Source: Gulosibacter molinativorax
GTDB lineage: Bacteria > Actinomycetota > Actinomycetes > Actinomycetales > Microbacteriaceae
DNA: 64,000 nt
Assembly: GCF_003010915.2 (NCBI RefSeq)
Contig: NZ_CP028426.1
Span: 248,001-312,000 of the forward strand
Direction: 5' to 3'
Shown here: positions 16,682 to 25,696 of the stretch, in pieces
Position numbering within the stretch: position 1 is the first letter of the stretch
How the letters are laid out: every line of letters begins with the position of its first letter
Position numbers and translations under genes: made by a program
Notes under the pieces: model-generated
What the model saw: the letters and a program-made list of their open reading frames with translations, nothing else
Told to the model about the DNA's origin: nothing
Database searches by the model: none

Positions 16682-17578
16682 ATGGCGAAGCCGAAGCGCC
16701 GGAGTGTGCGTCACGAGGCGAAGCAGTGGTATCGGTTCGTGCGGTGGCAGGGGTTCCAAGTCCTGAAACAGGTGCCGAAGTGGCGGCGGCAGGCTCGCGG
16801 TCAGGCGATCCGCGCGTGGACTTCGGTCGCCGATAGCAGCTATTGGGTGGTGTGGCAGGTGCGCGCGCACGAGATGCGCGTGACTCGGCAGCTGTTTGGC
16901 CGTCGCGCCACGCTGCTCGCGCGCCCCGAGGAGGCCGATCCGGCCAAGCCCGTGGTCGTCTCGCTCGCCGGGCTCTTGACCTCGTGGGAGTTCCTCACAC
17001 CGCTGAACGACGCGCTCGTTGAGCGTGGCTTTCAAGTGGCGGTCGTGCCGCAGCTTGGTCTCAACACCAAGTCGGTGCAATACCTCGCGGAGCACGTCAA
17101 GCGGTTCTTGCGCACCCACGGCGACCTCACACCCGTGGTGTTTGTGTCGCACTCGAAGGGTGGGCTGGTTGCGAAGCGCGTGCTGCTCGATGACCCGGAC
17201 TTTCGCTACGCGGTGGGCGCGGTGACCCTGGCCGCGCCGTTCGCCGGCGCGACGACGGCGAAGTATGTGCGTGGGCTCACGCCGTTGACCCGCGAGGTCG
17301 TAACGCTGCGGCCGGGCACTCCGGCGCAGCTCGAGCTTGAGCACATGGATGCGCAGGACCGCCGAATCTCTGCGATCTCGCCGATCTACGACGAGATCGT
17401 GGGCCTGCGCGGCAAAGTGCGTGGCGGTTCGAACCGCGCGGTGAGCACGCTTGGCCACAATCGGCTCTTGAGCGATCCGCGCATCCACGGGCTGGTGGAG
17501 CGAGAAATCATTCGCCTGTGGGATGAGTGGCAAGCACACTCGAACGCATCGAAGACCAGTCCTCCCACACCCGCTTGA
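16682..17578 (+). CDS. Alpha/beta-fold hydrolase (lipase-like)
   Basis: 298 residues. A basic N-terminal region of about 75 residues lacks a signal peptide. The hydrolase domain has an oxyanion-loop segment VVSLAGLLTSWEFLTPL and the nucleophile elbow SHSKGG (serine at about residue 159), with a likely catalytic histidine in LGHNRLL (about residue 259). The overall look resembles triacylglycerol lipase or PGAP1-type esterases. AAAGGGAG precedes the ATG, and the gene begins 27 bp after the carbonic anhydrase gene. Its last 71 bases overlap the 3' end of the convergent dnaE2 gene. Confidence 0.85.
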   Translation: MAKPKRRSVRHEAKQWYRFVRWQGFQVLKQVPKWRRQARGQAIRAWTSVADSSYWVVWQVRAHEMRVTRQLFGRRATLLARPEEADPAKPVVVSLAGLLTSWEFLTPLNDALVERGFQVAVVPQLGLNTKSVQYLAEHVKRFLRTHGDLTPVVFVSHSKGGLVAKRVLLDDPDFRYAVGAVTLAAPFAGATTAKYVRGLTPLTREVVTLRPGTPAQLELEHMDAQDRRISAISPIYDEIVGLRGKVRGGSNRAVSTLGHNRLLSDPRIHGLVEREIIRLWDEWQAHSNASKTSPPTPA

Positions 17579-20500
17579 GATCCTGCGCGGCATCGGCCTG
17601 CACCGAGACACCGCGGTCGCCCGTGCGGCGCACTTTCCCCTGAATCAGGAGGAGGGGCGTGCCGAAGAGCACGCTGCCGCTGCGCTCTTGCGCATCCTCG
17701 AAGAAGGTCGCGTCGGCGCAGCCCGTGCCGTCGTCGACGCTGATGAACACGACCCGCTTGCCCGAGCGCATCGGCGGGGTCTGGGTCGCGACCCGCACGC
17801 CGGCGACGGTCACCTCGGTGCCCCCGCGCATCCCGAGCAGCTCGCCCGCGGGGGTGACCCCGAGTTCGTCGAGCAGCGGCCGATAGCTGTCGATGACGTG
17901 CTCGGAGAGGTCGAGCGCGAGGACATCGAGCTCGGCCTGCATGCGTTCGCGCGACGTGAGCTCGGGCTCGCCGGTGTGCTCGACCGGCGCGTGGCCGTGG
18001 TGTCCCAGCGTGAGTGGGAGCTCGAGCGCATCGGGGGCCGCGGGCTTCGGGCGGATGCGGGGCCGGCGGCGGATCGCGGCGAGCAGCTCGCCCCTGGTCG
18101 GGTGCCCCGGCTCGAGCGTGTCGAGCGCGCCGATGAGCGCGAGCCGCTCCGCGAGCGGGCGCGACGGCCTCGCCCGGGTGAGGAAATCGCCGAGGCTCTC
18201 ATAGGGCGCCTCGGCGATGATGCGCTTGCGCTCGGCCTCATTCATCCCCCGAATCTCCGCGAGGGCGAGGCGGATGCCGAGGTCGCCTGTGCGCGTCGCC
18301 CACCCCGGCGGGGTGTTCCGGACGCGCTCGACGACGAAGTGTTCGGTTGAGACCTGCACGTCGACAGGCAGGATGGGCACCCCGATTCTGCGCGCGTCGC
18401 CGAGTAGCAGCCGCTTGGGATACATCCCCGGATCGTGGGTCAGGAGCCCCGCGAAGAACTCGGCGGGGTAGTGCGTCTTCAGCCACGCGCTCTGCCAGGT
18501 CGGCAGCGCGAAGGCCGCGGCGTGCGCCTTGCAGAAGCCGAAGGAGCCGAAGCCCTTCAGCACATCCCAGATCTCGTCGATCTGCCGGTCGGTGAACTTC
18601 CGCTTGCCCGACGCATCCAGGTTCCGAGAGGTCTTCGCGCGGAACTGTTCCTCGATGCCCTCGGCGGAGCGCTCCATGCGCCGGCGCAGCTCGTCGGCCT
18701 CGGCGAGGCTGATGCCCATGCACGCGTGGAAAATGCGCAGCACCTGCTCGTGATAGACGACGACGCCGTAGGTCTCGTGCAGGAACGGGCGGAAATCGGG
18801 GTGCAGCCACTTCGGCGAGGCGAAGCCGTGCTTCACGTCGAGGAAGGGTCCGACCATGTTGCCTTTCATCGGGCCGGGCCGGAACAGCGAGATATCGGCG
18901 ATGAGGTCCTCGTACACGTCGGGCTGCATCTTGCCGATGAGCTCGCGCTGGCCGGGCGACTCGATCTGGAACATCCCGAGCGTGTGGGTCGAGCGGATCG
19001 CCTCGAACGTGCGCTCGTCGTCCTTGGGAATCTCATCGAGGACGATGTGGCCGGTCGGGGAGACGTAGGACACGTCGGGGCTGAGCCCGCCGCGCACCGC
19101 GGCCTGGGCGCCGTGCACCCGCTCGACCTCCTTGACCGCGTACGCGAGGGAGGACTGCATCCGCACCCCGAGCACATCGAGCTTGAGCAGGCCCATGTCG
19201 TCGATGTCGTCCTTGTCGTACTGGCTCATCGGCAGGCCGATGCCACTCGGCTGCACCGGGGTGGTCGAGAGCATAGTCGCGTCGCCGAGCAGCACGCCGC
19301 ACGGATGCATCGAGAGGTGGCGGGGGAGGCGATCGAGCCGCTCGGCGAGGTCGATGAGTAGGTTAAGGTCGCGGTCGGTCTGCGCCTTCTCGGCGAGCTC
19401 GGCAAGCTCGGGCTTCTCGGCGAGCACCTCGCGGAACTGGCCCGCGTTGAAGCGCCAGAGCGACTTCGCGATCTCGTCGACGCGGTGGTCCTCGAGCCCG
19501 AGCGCGAGGCCGGCGTCGCGTGCCGCCCCGCGCGCTCGGTAGGTCGAGTGCATTGACAGCAGCGTGACGCGCTCGCTGCCGTAGCGGTTGAAGATCGCGC
19601 GGTAGATCTCGTGGCGGCGGTCGGACTCGACGTCGATATCGATATCGGGCAGGGTCGAGCGCTTGTTGCCGAGGAAGCGCTCGAACACGAGGTCATGCTC
19701 GATCGGGTTCACGTTGGAGACGCGCAGGAGGTAGTTCACGAGGCTCGAGGCGCCCGAGCCGCGCGCCTGATTGCGGATGCCCATGTCGCGGATGAGCTCG
19801 GAGACGTTCGCGACCGCGAGGAAATAGGTCGCGAAGCCGAACCCCGAGATCGTGTCGAGCTCCTGGTAGAGCCTGCGCTCGAGCGTCTCGCGCTGGGCGC
19901 CGACGGGGGAGTCGAAGCGTTCGTTGAGCGCCGCGAGGCAGCGGTTTCGCAGCACGCGGTCGCTATCGCCGGTGATGCCGAGCACGCCCTGCTCGGGCAC
20001 CTTCGGCTGGCGCCAGCGCACATCCAGCTCCGGGTCGAGCCGGCAGCGGGCCGCGAGCTCGGCGGTCTGCCCGAGCAGGCGTTCGCGCGCGGCCGAGCCG
20101 AGGGATGTGCGGGAGACGATGAGATCGGCGAGGGCGCGCATCCGCTCGGGCGGTTTGAGCCACGCCTGACCGTTTGGCTGGGGCTGAAATTCGCCGAGGG
20201 GCTTGAGCGCCTCGGCGGCGTCGAGGACATCCCCGGTGACCGCGTCGTCGGGCTCGAGATAGCGCGCCTGATTCGTGAGGACGGCGGGTACCCGCACGTC
20301 GTGCGCGAGCTCGAGCATCGCGGCGGCGTGCGAGAGGGATGCGCTCGTCCCCGGCTCGGTGAGGTGGCAGACGATCTCGACGGCGATCGCGCCGCGCAGG
20401 CGCCGCTGCCACTGCCCGAGGCGCTCGCGGGCGCGCTCCTTGTGGCCTGCGGCGAGGGCGCGGCCGACGTCGGAGTGCGGCCCGAGCAGGACGGTGCCGA

Positions 20501-20963
20501 GCTGCTCGCTACCGTCTCGCCCTGCACCTTGCTGTTCGGTCTCGGCAAGGAGGAAGGGCGCGAACCGCCTCGGCTCGAGGGAGGCGCGGTGCTCGCGCTT
20601 CGCCGTCGCGCTCGCTTTGCGCGGCGGCACGTGCGCGGCCGAGATGAGTCGGCACAGGGCCGCCCACCCGAGCCCCGCGTTCGAGCCCAGCGCATCACTG
20701 CCGTGCGCGAGCACCGTGACCCGGGCATCCGTCGTGATTCCCTCAGCCGAGCGCAGCGCGAGGTCGACCCCGACGACGGGTGCAATTCCCGCACTGATGC
20801 AGGCACGGATGTGCCGGACCGCGCCGTAGAGGCCGTCGCGATCGGTGATCGCCGCTTCGGTCGCACCCCATTCTGCGACCCGGGCGACGAGCTCTTCGGG
20901 CCGTGCCGTGCCGTAGTGGTTGGAGTGCGCCGAGGCGACGTGCAGGTGCGGGAACACGCTCAT
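17508..20963 (-). CDS. dnaE2: Error-prone DNA polymerase DnaE2 (ImuC)
   Basis: 1151 residues. The N-terminal PHP domain is recognisable (HLHVASAHS, then TDRDGLYGAVRH) but lacks several metal-ligand histidines, as in other DnaE2 proteins. The C-family polymerase core contains the catalytic aspartates in LPDIDIDVES (about residues 436-444), the palm and finger region, and the helix-hairpin-helix segment near GDFLTRA. The C-terminal OB fold (EVTVAGVRVATQTPPMR) ends the protein; the beta-clamp and tau-binding tail of replicative DnaE1 is missing. DnaE2 copies damaged templates during the SOS response. The start is one base after the DUF6504 stop; a LexA box lies upstream of both. Confidence 0.96.
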   Translation of the reverse strand: MSVFPHLHVASAHSNHYGTARPEELVARVAEWGATEAAITDRDGLYGAVRHIRACISAGIAPVVGVDLALRSAEGITTDARVTVLAHGSDALGSNAGLGWAALCRLISAAHVPPRKASATAKREHRASLEPRRFAPFLLAETEQQGAGRDGSEQLGTVLLGPHSDVGRALAAGHKERARERLGQWQRRLRGAIAVEIVCHLTEPGTSASLSHAAAMLELAHDVRVPAVLTNQARYLEPDDAVTGDVLDAAEALKPLGEFQPQPNGQAWLKPPERMRALADLIVSRTSLGSAARERLLGQTAELAARCRLDPELDVRWRQPKVPEQGVLGITGDSDRVLRNRCLAALNERFDSPVGAQRETLERRLYQELDTISGFGFATYFLAVANVSELIRDMGIRNQARGSGASSLVNYLLRVSNVNPIEHDLVFERFLGNKRSTLPDIDIDVESDRRHEIYRAIFNRYGSERVTLLSMHSTYRARGAARDAGLALGLEDHRVDEIAKSLWRFNAGQFREVLAEKPELAELAEKAQTDRDLNLLIDLAERLDRLPRHLSMHPCGVLLGDATMLSTTPVQPSGIGLPMSQYDKDDIDDMGLLKLDVLGVRMQSSLAYAVKEVERVHGAQAAVRGGLSPDVSYVSPTGHIVLDEIPKDDERTFEAIRSTHTLGMFQIESPGQRELIGKMQPDVYEDLIADISLFRPGPMKGNMVGPFLDVKHGFASPKWLHPDFRPFLHETYGVVVYHEQVLRIFHACMGISLAEADELRRRMERSAEGIEEQFRAKTSRNLDASGKRKFTDRQIDEIWDVLKGFGSFGFCKAHAAAFALPTWQSAWLKTHYPAEFFAGLLTHDPGMYPKRLLLGDARRIGVPILPVDVQVSTEHFVVERVRNTPPGWATRTGDLGIRLALAEIRGMNEAERKRIIAEAPYESLGDFLTRARPSRPLAERLALIGALDTLEPGHPTRGELLAAIRRRPRIRPKPAAPDALELPLTLGHHGHAPVEHTGEPELTSRERMQAELDVLALDLSEHVIDSYRPLLDELGVTPAGELLGMRGGTEVTVAGVRVATQTPPMRSGKRVVFISVDDGTGCADATFFEDAQERSGSVLFGTPLLLIQGKVRRTGDRGVSVQADAAQDLKRVWEDWSSMRSSVLATHPTGE

Positions 20964-20964
20964 G

Positions 20965-21285
20965 TCAGGCGAATAACCTCATTTCCAATTCGTCATCCCA
21001 CGCTTCGGCGAGCTGCCAACTGCCGTCGGGCAGGCGCGTGAGATCGAAGCTGCCGTCGAGCCGAACCCGCGTGCCCTGCAGCGGCACGGCATCCACCCGC
21101 CACATTTCGCGTTCGAGCGGGACACCCCCGCCGCGTGGGGCGCGGGCGGCCGAATGCCACCACGCCGTGCGCCCGAGCCACGGCTCAGGCGCGCTCGTGA
21201 CGCCGTACCAGACGCTCCGCCAGATGAAGCGCACAGGCGCCCCGTCCGACGAGAGGTCGACTTCAATGGGTTCGCTCACAATCAT
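20965..21285 (-). CDS. DUF6504 family protein
   Basis: 106 residues from the ATG at 21285, chosen because GGAGGGG lies seven bases upstream; a TTG at 21291 is in frame. The compact beta-rich protein (IEVDLSSDGAPVRFIWRSVWYGV, then REMWRVDA) matches DUF6504, which in actinobacteria is typically next to the Y-family-like ImuB or to DnaE2. It overlaps nothing and ends one base before dnaE2, so both form one operon under the SOS box at 21307-21322. Its molecular role is not known; co-regulation suggests a part in translesion synthesis. Confidence 0.82.
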   Translation of the reverse strand: MIVSEPIEVDLSSDGAPVRFIWRSVWYGVTSAPEPWLGRTAWWHSAARAPRGGGVPLEREMWRVDAVPLQGTRVRLDGSFDLTRLPDGSWQLAEAWDDELEMRLFA

Positions 21286-21306
21286 GGTCAAGCCCCTCCA
21301 TGGTTC

Positions 21307-21322
21307 TCGAATGGATGTTCGA
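21307..21322. promoter_or_regulatory. LexA (SOS) box
   Basis: TCGAAT-GGAT-GTTCGA differs from the actinobacterial consensus TCGAAC-N4-GTTCGA by one base. It lies 22 bp upstream of the DUF6504-dnaE2 start. Confidence 0.85.
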
Positions 21323-21459
21323 GAAAGAAGCTAGGTTGAGCCTACGACATACTCGAAAAAGTCACCAGTACCGGTTGCTGTGGACTCGGTTTCAACCGTG
21401 CCGATCGCGTTCACAGCCCGGCCATAGCGCAGTCATAGGAAGAGGATGCGCAATGGCAC

Positions 21460-22206
21460 ATGATGTTGAATAAGGCCATGAGTCCCGTACCCACGCCCAT
21501 GAGCAGACCGGACGGCACCCCGATCCGAGCGCTCGTGGCTGACGATGAGGAATACCTCGCCGACCTCCTGCGGATGACGCTCCGCGCCGAGGGCTGGGAG
21601 GTGCGCGTCGCGGCCACCGGCAGGCAGGCGCTCGACGCGGTGCGGGAGTTCGTGCCCGACATCATCGTGCTCGACATCATGATGCCCGGCATCGACGGTA
21701 TGGAGGTGCTGCGGCGGCTCCGAGATGCGAAAGATGACACCCCGGTGCTCTTTCTCACCGCGAAGGAAGACCTCGATGACCGGATCGCGGGAATCGCGGA
21801 GGGCGGGGACGACTACGTCACCAAGCCGTTCAGCCTCGAAGAGGTGGTGGTGCGGCTTCGGGCCCTCGTGCGTCGCCACATCAAGGTGCTGTCGGCAGAA
21901 GACGAGCACATCCTGCGAGTCGCCGATCTCGAGCTGAACGAGGACACCTACGAGGTCTTCCGCAGCGGTGAGCGGATCACGCTTACCTCGACCGAGTTCG
22001 AGCTGCTGCGTTACCTCATGAAAAATCCCCGACACGTGCTCTCGAAGAGCCAGCTGCTTGACGAGGTGTGGGGCTACGACTTCGGCGGGAAGTCGAGCAT
22101 CGTCGAGCTCTATATTTCCTATCTTCGCAAGAAAATCGACTCGAACGGGGCACCGCTCATCCACACGGTTCGCGGCGTCGGATACACGATCCGCGAGGAA
22201 GCATGA
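21460..22206 (+). CDS. OmpR-family response regulator
   Basis: 248 residues: a receiver domain (residues about 22-135) with the acidic pair DDE, the phosphoacceptor aspartate in IIVLDIMMPG (about residue 68) and the conserved lysine in VTKPF, then a winged-helix DNA-binding domain (residues 150-245) with LTSTEFELLRYLM and SIVELYISYLRKKID. The motif set and RR-HK order resemble the MprAB/TcrA type of actinobacteria. Several ATG codons at the N-terminus make the exact start uncertain. The stop overlaps the kinase start (ATGA). Confidence 0.95.
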   Translation: MMLNKAMSPVPTPMSRPDGTPIRALVADDEEYLADLLRMTLRAEGWEVRVAATGRQALDAVREFVPDIIVLDIMMPGIDGMEVLRRLRDAKDDTPVLFLTAKEDLDDRIAGIAEGGDDYVTKPFSLEEVVVRLRALVRRHIKVLSAEDEHILRVADLELNEDTYEVFRSGERITLTSTEFELLRYLMKNPRHVLSKSQLLDEVWGYDFGGKSSIVELYISYLRKKIDSNGAPLIHTVRGVGYTIREEA

Positions 22207-23711
22207 GCCAGTCGCCGAAGCCCCCGAAGTCCGAGAAGTCCGAGAAGCCCGCGAGGCGGCCGATGACGCTGCGCCGCAAGCTCGTGCTGAGCTTCGTCGG
22301 GCTGCTCGCGCTGTTTGCGATCGTCGTGGGCGCGTTCTCGGTGACGGCGCTGCACCGGGATCAGTTCGATCGGCTCGACGATCAGCTTGCGCAGTCGCTG
22401 CGGGCGCAGTTCACGAACCCGCCGCCGGACGGTAATTTCGGGGATGCGGTGGGCGGCAGCCAGCACGAATCGAGGCTCGGCACGCTCGTGCTGATGGCGC
22501 TCGACGGCCAGGTGATTCGCGCCGAGTACACCGGCGAGGATGGCGCGGTCACGACCCTCACACAGTCACAGGCGGTCGCCGTGGTGAAGCAGGTGGAGGC
22601 CGCGCCGAAGACCGTCTCGGTGCCGGGACTCGGGGCGATGCGCGTGCAGTCCGAGACGCTGACCGATGCGAGCGGAACGCGACTTGTAGTGATCGCCGGG
22701 CTGGACGCATCCGACGCCCAAGCAACCACGCGAAACCTCATGATCGTGTATGCGATCGTTGCCGCCATCGCGATCGCCCTGTTCGCGCTGTTCGCATCCA
22801 ACCTCGTGAGCCGGGCGCTGCGCCCGCTCGGCCGGGTGGCATCGACCGCAGTGAAGGTGTCCGCGCGGCCGCTGGCGGCGGGCGAGGGCACGATCCCAGA
22901 TCGGGTGCCCGAGGTCGACACCGATCCTCGCACCGAGGTCGGGCAGGTCGGTTCCGCGCTCAATCACCTCCTCGATAGCGTCGAGGATGCGCTGGTCGCC
23001 CGCGAGCAAAGCGAACGGCGGCTGCGGCAGTTTGTGGCGGATGCGAGCCACGAGCTTCGTACGCCGCTCGCCGCAATCCGTGGCTATTCCGAGCTGGTTC
23101 AGCGCGGGGACGCGAACCTCGACGAATCGCAGCAGCGCTCACTCGAGCGGATCAACTCGGCGTCGGTGCGGATGACCGACCTCGTCGAGGACCTGCTGCT
23201 CCTCGCGCGGCTGGATGCGGGGCAGCAGCTACGGCTCGATGAGACGGATCTCACCCGAATCGTGCTGGATGCGATCGCAGATGCGCAGGCCACGCATCCA
23301 GACCACGAGTGGGTGCTCGATGCTGAACCCGAAGAACTCCTGGTGCACGGGGACGCCCTGCGACTGCACCAGGTGCTCGCAAACCTGCTGCGCAATGCCG
23401 GCACCCACACCCCCGCGGGGACGACCGTCACGGTGTCGACGCGGCGCGACGAAGGCGCGCTTGAGGTCAGTGTGACCGACAACGGGCCGGGGATCGATCC
23501 CGACGTGATGCCGAGCATCTTCGGGCGCTTCGTGCGCGGCGACACCGCGCGCGAACGAGGGGCCGAGGGGTCTGGCGGCACTGGGTCGACCGGGCTTGGG
23601 CTCGCGATTAGTCAGGCGATCGCGACGGCGCACGGCGGCGAGATTCGCGCGGAGAGCGAGCCCGGGCAGACCAGGTTTACGCTGCGGCTACCGGGCCTCG
23701 GTGGCGCCTGA
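22203..23711 (+). CDS. Sensor histidine kinase
   Basis: 502 residues from the ATG overlapping the regulator stop. Membrane segments at about residues 28-52 and 180-202 enclose an extracytoplasmic sensor domain of about 130 residues. A HAMP-like linker (SRALRPLGRV) follows, then HisKA with the phosphorylated histidine in ADASHELRTPLAAI and the HATPase domain with N-box NLLRNAGTH, G1 DNGPGID and G2 GSTGLGLAIS. The stimulus is unknown. Its last 24 bases overlap the convergent App1 gene. Confidence 0.95.
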   Translation: MSQSPKPPKSEKSEKPARRPMTLRRKLVLSFVGLLALFAIVVGAFSVTALHRDQFDRLDDQLAQSLRAQFTNPPPDGNFGDAVGGSQHESRLGTLVLMALDGQVIRAEYTGEDGAVTTLTQSQAVAVVKQVEAAPKTVSVPGLGAMRVQSETLTDASGTRLVVIAGLDASDAQATTRNLMIVYAIVAAIAIALFALFASNLVSRALRPLGRVASTAVKVSARPLAAGEGTIPDRVPEVDTDPRTEVGQVGSALNHLLDSVEDALVAREQSERRLRQFVADASHELRTPLAAIRGYSELVQRGDANLDESQQRSLERINSASVRMTDLVEDLLLLARLDAGQQLRLDETDLTRIVLDAIADAQATHPDHEWVLDAEPEELLVHGDALRLHQVLANLLRNAGTHTPAGTTVTVSTRRDEGALEVSVTDNGPGIDPDVMPSIFGRFVRGDTARERGAEGSGGTGSTGLGLAISQAIATAHGGEIRAESEPGQTRFTLRLPGLGGA

Positions 23712-24965
23712 CGCGTGGTCCGGCTCGTGCGCCTGGTCGAGCTCCAGCTTGTACTCGTGCTCAACCTCGGCTGGCGGGAAGGGGACGGCCCGTGACGTGT
23801 TCGCGAGCGACTCGGAGAGGCCAACCAGCTCGGCGGCCGCGGGGTCCGGATCAAGGATGCCGATGCGTGCGAGTTCTTGGATGAGTTTCGCGCCGTTCGG
23901 GCCGTGCACCCACGGCACGTTGCGGTGGTGCCGACGCCAGCGCGCCGAGGTGCTCGCGCGGCCACCGGCGAGCACCGACTCGGTGTTCGACAGCTGGCGA
24001 ATCGCGATGGCGAGTACGGAGTCGGGAAAGTCGCGGGCGAACTCGCCGTAGAGCTTCTCATCGTGCTGGCCGTCATCGCCGATGAGCAGCCATTTCACGT
24101 CGGGGAAGTCTTCGGCGAGGCGGCGCAAGTTCGCGCGCTTGTGGTCGGTGCCCGAGCGGAAAAGGCGCTGCGGTACCGGCCCCCAGTCGGTCAGCAGCAG
24201 CGGGCCGAACGGGTAGAGATTTCGTCCGAGAAAGCGATTGAGCGTCGGCGCGACGTTCCACGACCCGGTCGAGAGGTAGACGACCGGCGTGGTCTCTTGC
24301 CCGAATTTCGAGACGAGGCGCTGGTACAAAACGTTCATGCCAGGCACCGCCACACGCGCGTGCTCGTCGAGCACGAACGTATTCCACGCCGCGAGGAGCG
24401 GGCGGGGAAGCGAGGTCACCATCACGGTGTCGTCGATATCCGACACGATGCCGTAGCGCTGTTCCTTTGGCTTGATGAACACCGGCGCCTCGGAGATTTG
24501 CCCGTCGACGCTCTCGAGATGGATGGTGTGCCAGCCCGGTTCGAGGTTCACCTCGATCGTCTGGTCGATGATGCCGCCGCGGTCCGACTCGAACTGGTGG
24601 GTTGAGCCGTTGATGTGCACGGTCACCTGGCTATAGGGCACCGCGACACGCACGAAGCTGCGCCAGCCGCGCACGAGCTGTTCCTTATTCCGCCGCAAGA
24701 GGAGCGTTGGGAAACGCCGCCGGCCGGTGCGTCGGAGGGCAGCCGGGATCATCTGCACGCGGCCGAGTACCCGCACTCGCGTGTTCGAGCCAATGCCCGT
24801 GTACGTCTCGACAACTTCGAGGTGCCCGCGTTCCCGTGCCCGACGCATCCGAAACCGCTTGATCGAGTCCTCGACTCGGAAAGCATTATTGACGAAGACA
24901 CGAATGAACGGGATGCTCGCGATGAGCTCGCCAAGGGTGCGGCGTGGGCGGTGCTTCGGATTCAC
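23688..24965 (-). CDS. App1-family protein (phosphatidate phosphatase APP1 catalytic domain)
   Basis: About 425 residues from the GTG at 24965, which has GGAAG upstream; a TTG at 25025 would extend it 20 residues into the SRAP gene. After an N-terminal beta-rich part, the DUF2183/App1 core begins at YGIVSDIDDTVMVT, the HAD-like DxDxT nucleophile motif, with later PVVYLSTGSWNVAP and DWGP elements and LIGDDGQHDEKLY as motif IV. Yeast App1 dephosphorylates phosphatidate to diacylglycerol; bacterial substrates are unproven. It is transcribed after the SRAP gene with almost no gap. Confidence 0.83.
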   Translation of the reverse strand: MNPKHRPRRTLGELIASIPFIRVFVNNAFRVEDSIKRFRMRRARERGHLEVVETYTGIGSNTRVRVLGRVQMIPAALRRTGRRRFPTLLLRRNKEQLVRGWRSFVRVAVPYSQVTVHINGSTHQFESDRGGIIDQTIEVNLEPGWHTIHLESVDGQISEAPVFIKPKEQRYGIVSDIDDTVMVTSLPRPLLAAWNTFVLDEHARVAVPGMNVLYQRLVSKFGQETTPVVYLSTGSWNVAPTLNRFLGRNLYPFGPLLLTDWGPVPQRLFRSGTDHKRANLRRLAEDFPDVKWLLIGDDGQHDEKLYGEFARDFPDSVLAIAIRQLSNTESVLAGGRASTSARWRRHHRNVPWVHGPNGAKLIQELARIGILDPDPAAAELVGLSESLANTSRAVPFPPAEVEHEYKLELDQAHEPDHASGATEAR

Positions 24966-24969
24966 CCAA

Positions 24970-25662
24970 TCAGTCTTCCACGACTGGGGAAACCAAATCT
25001 TGGCCAGACTCCCGAACGTTCCCAACTCGACGGTCTACGGGATGCATCGTGAGCGACCGCGCGACCGTTGCGGCCCGATCGGCAAAGTCCGACACGAGCT
25101 GCTGATCGCCCGGAGTGTCCTCGGCAAGCCACGTCGGCACATCCTGCTTCGTCATAAAGACCGGCATGCGATCGTGCAGATTCTTCATCTCGTCGCCGGC
25201 GGAGTCGCGGGTGAGGATGGTCGCGGAAAGCAGCCACTCATCCTCGGGCGTGCGCCACCACTCGTAGAGCCCGGCGAACAGCATCAACGAGCGGTCCTCG
25301 GGGTAGATGAAGTACGGCTGCTTGGTGCCGTCAGCTCGCTTGCGCCACTCGTAGTAGCCGTCGACAGGGATGACCCCACGGCGCTTGACGACCGCATCCC
25401 GAAACGTCGGCTTCGACGCGGCGGTCTCGCTGCGCGCGTTGATCGCCCGCACGCCCACCGAGATGTCCTTTGCCCAGCGCGGGACGAGCCCCCAGCGCGC
25501 GAGCTCGAGTCGGCGGATGCCCTTTGACTCGACGACGAGGGGGATGCGGTTGGTCGGCGCGACGTTATAGGACTCCGGGATCGGTTCTTCCGGAACCTGC
25601 TCAATGTCGAGCTCCACCGCGAGATCCGCGCTCGCCCTTGCCACTACAAACCTGCCGCACAC
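24970..25662 (-). CDS. SRAP (YedK/HMCES) abasic-site shielding protein
   Basis: 230 residues beginning MCGRF, where Cys2 forms the thiazolidine crosslink to abasic sites in single-stranded DNA after removal of the initiator Met. Further conserved parts are YNVAPTNRIP, ARWGLVPRWA, INARSET, the glutamate in DGYYEW and the histidine in LHDRMPV. The protein protects stalled forks from mutagenic processing. It heads a probable operon with the App1 gene. Confidence 0.95.
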   Translation of the reverse strand: MCGRFVVARASADLAVELDIEQVPEEPIPESYNVAPTNRIPLVVESKGIRRLELARWGLVPRWAKDISVGVRAINARSETAASKPTFRDAVVKRRGVIPVDGYYEWRKRADGTKQPYFIYPEDRSLMLFAGLYEWWRTPEDEWLLSATILTRDSAGDEMKNLHDRMPVFMTKQDVPTWLAEDTPGDQQLVSDFADRAATVARSLTMHPVDRRVGNVRESGQDLVSPVVED

Positions 25663-25696
25663 ACGCTCAGGTTAGACCGCGATCTCGAGAGGGCGC

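Noticed and set aside
16166-17611. Minus-strand frame (481 codons) opposite the carbonic anhydrase and hydrolase genes
   Set aside because: Overlaps two genes with catalytic motifs; the antisense product has no domain.
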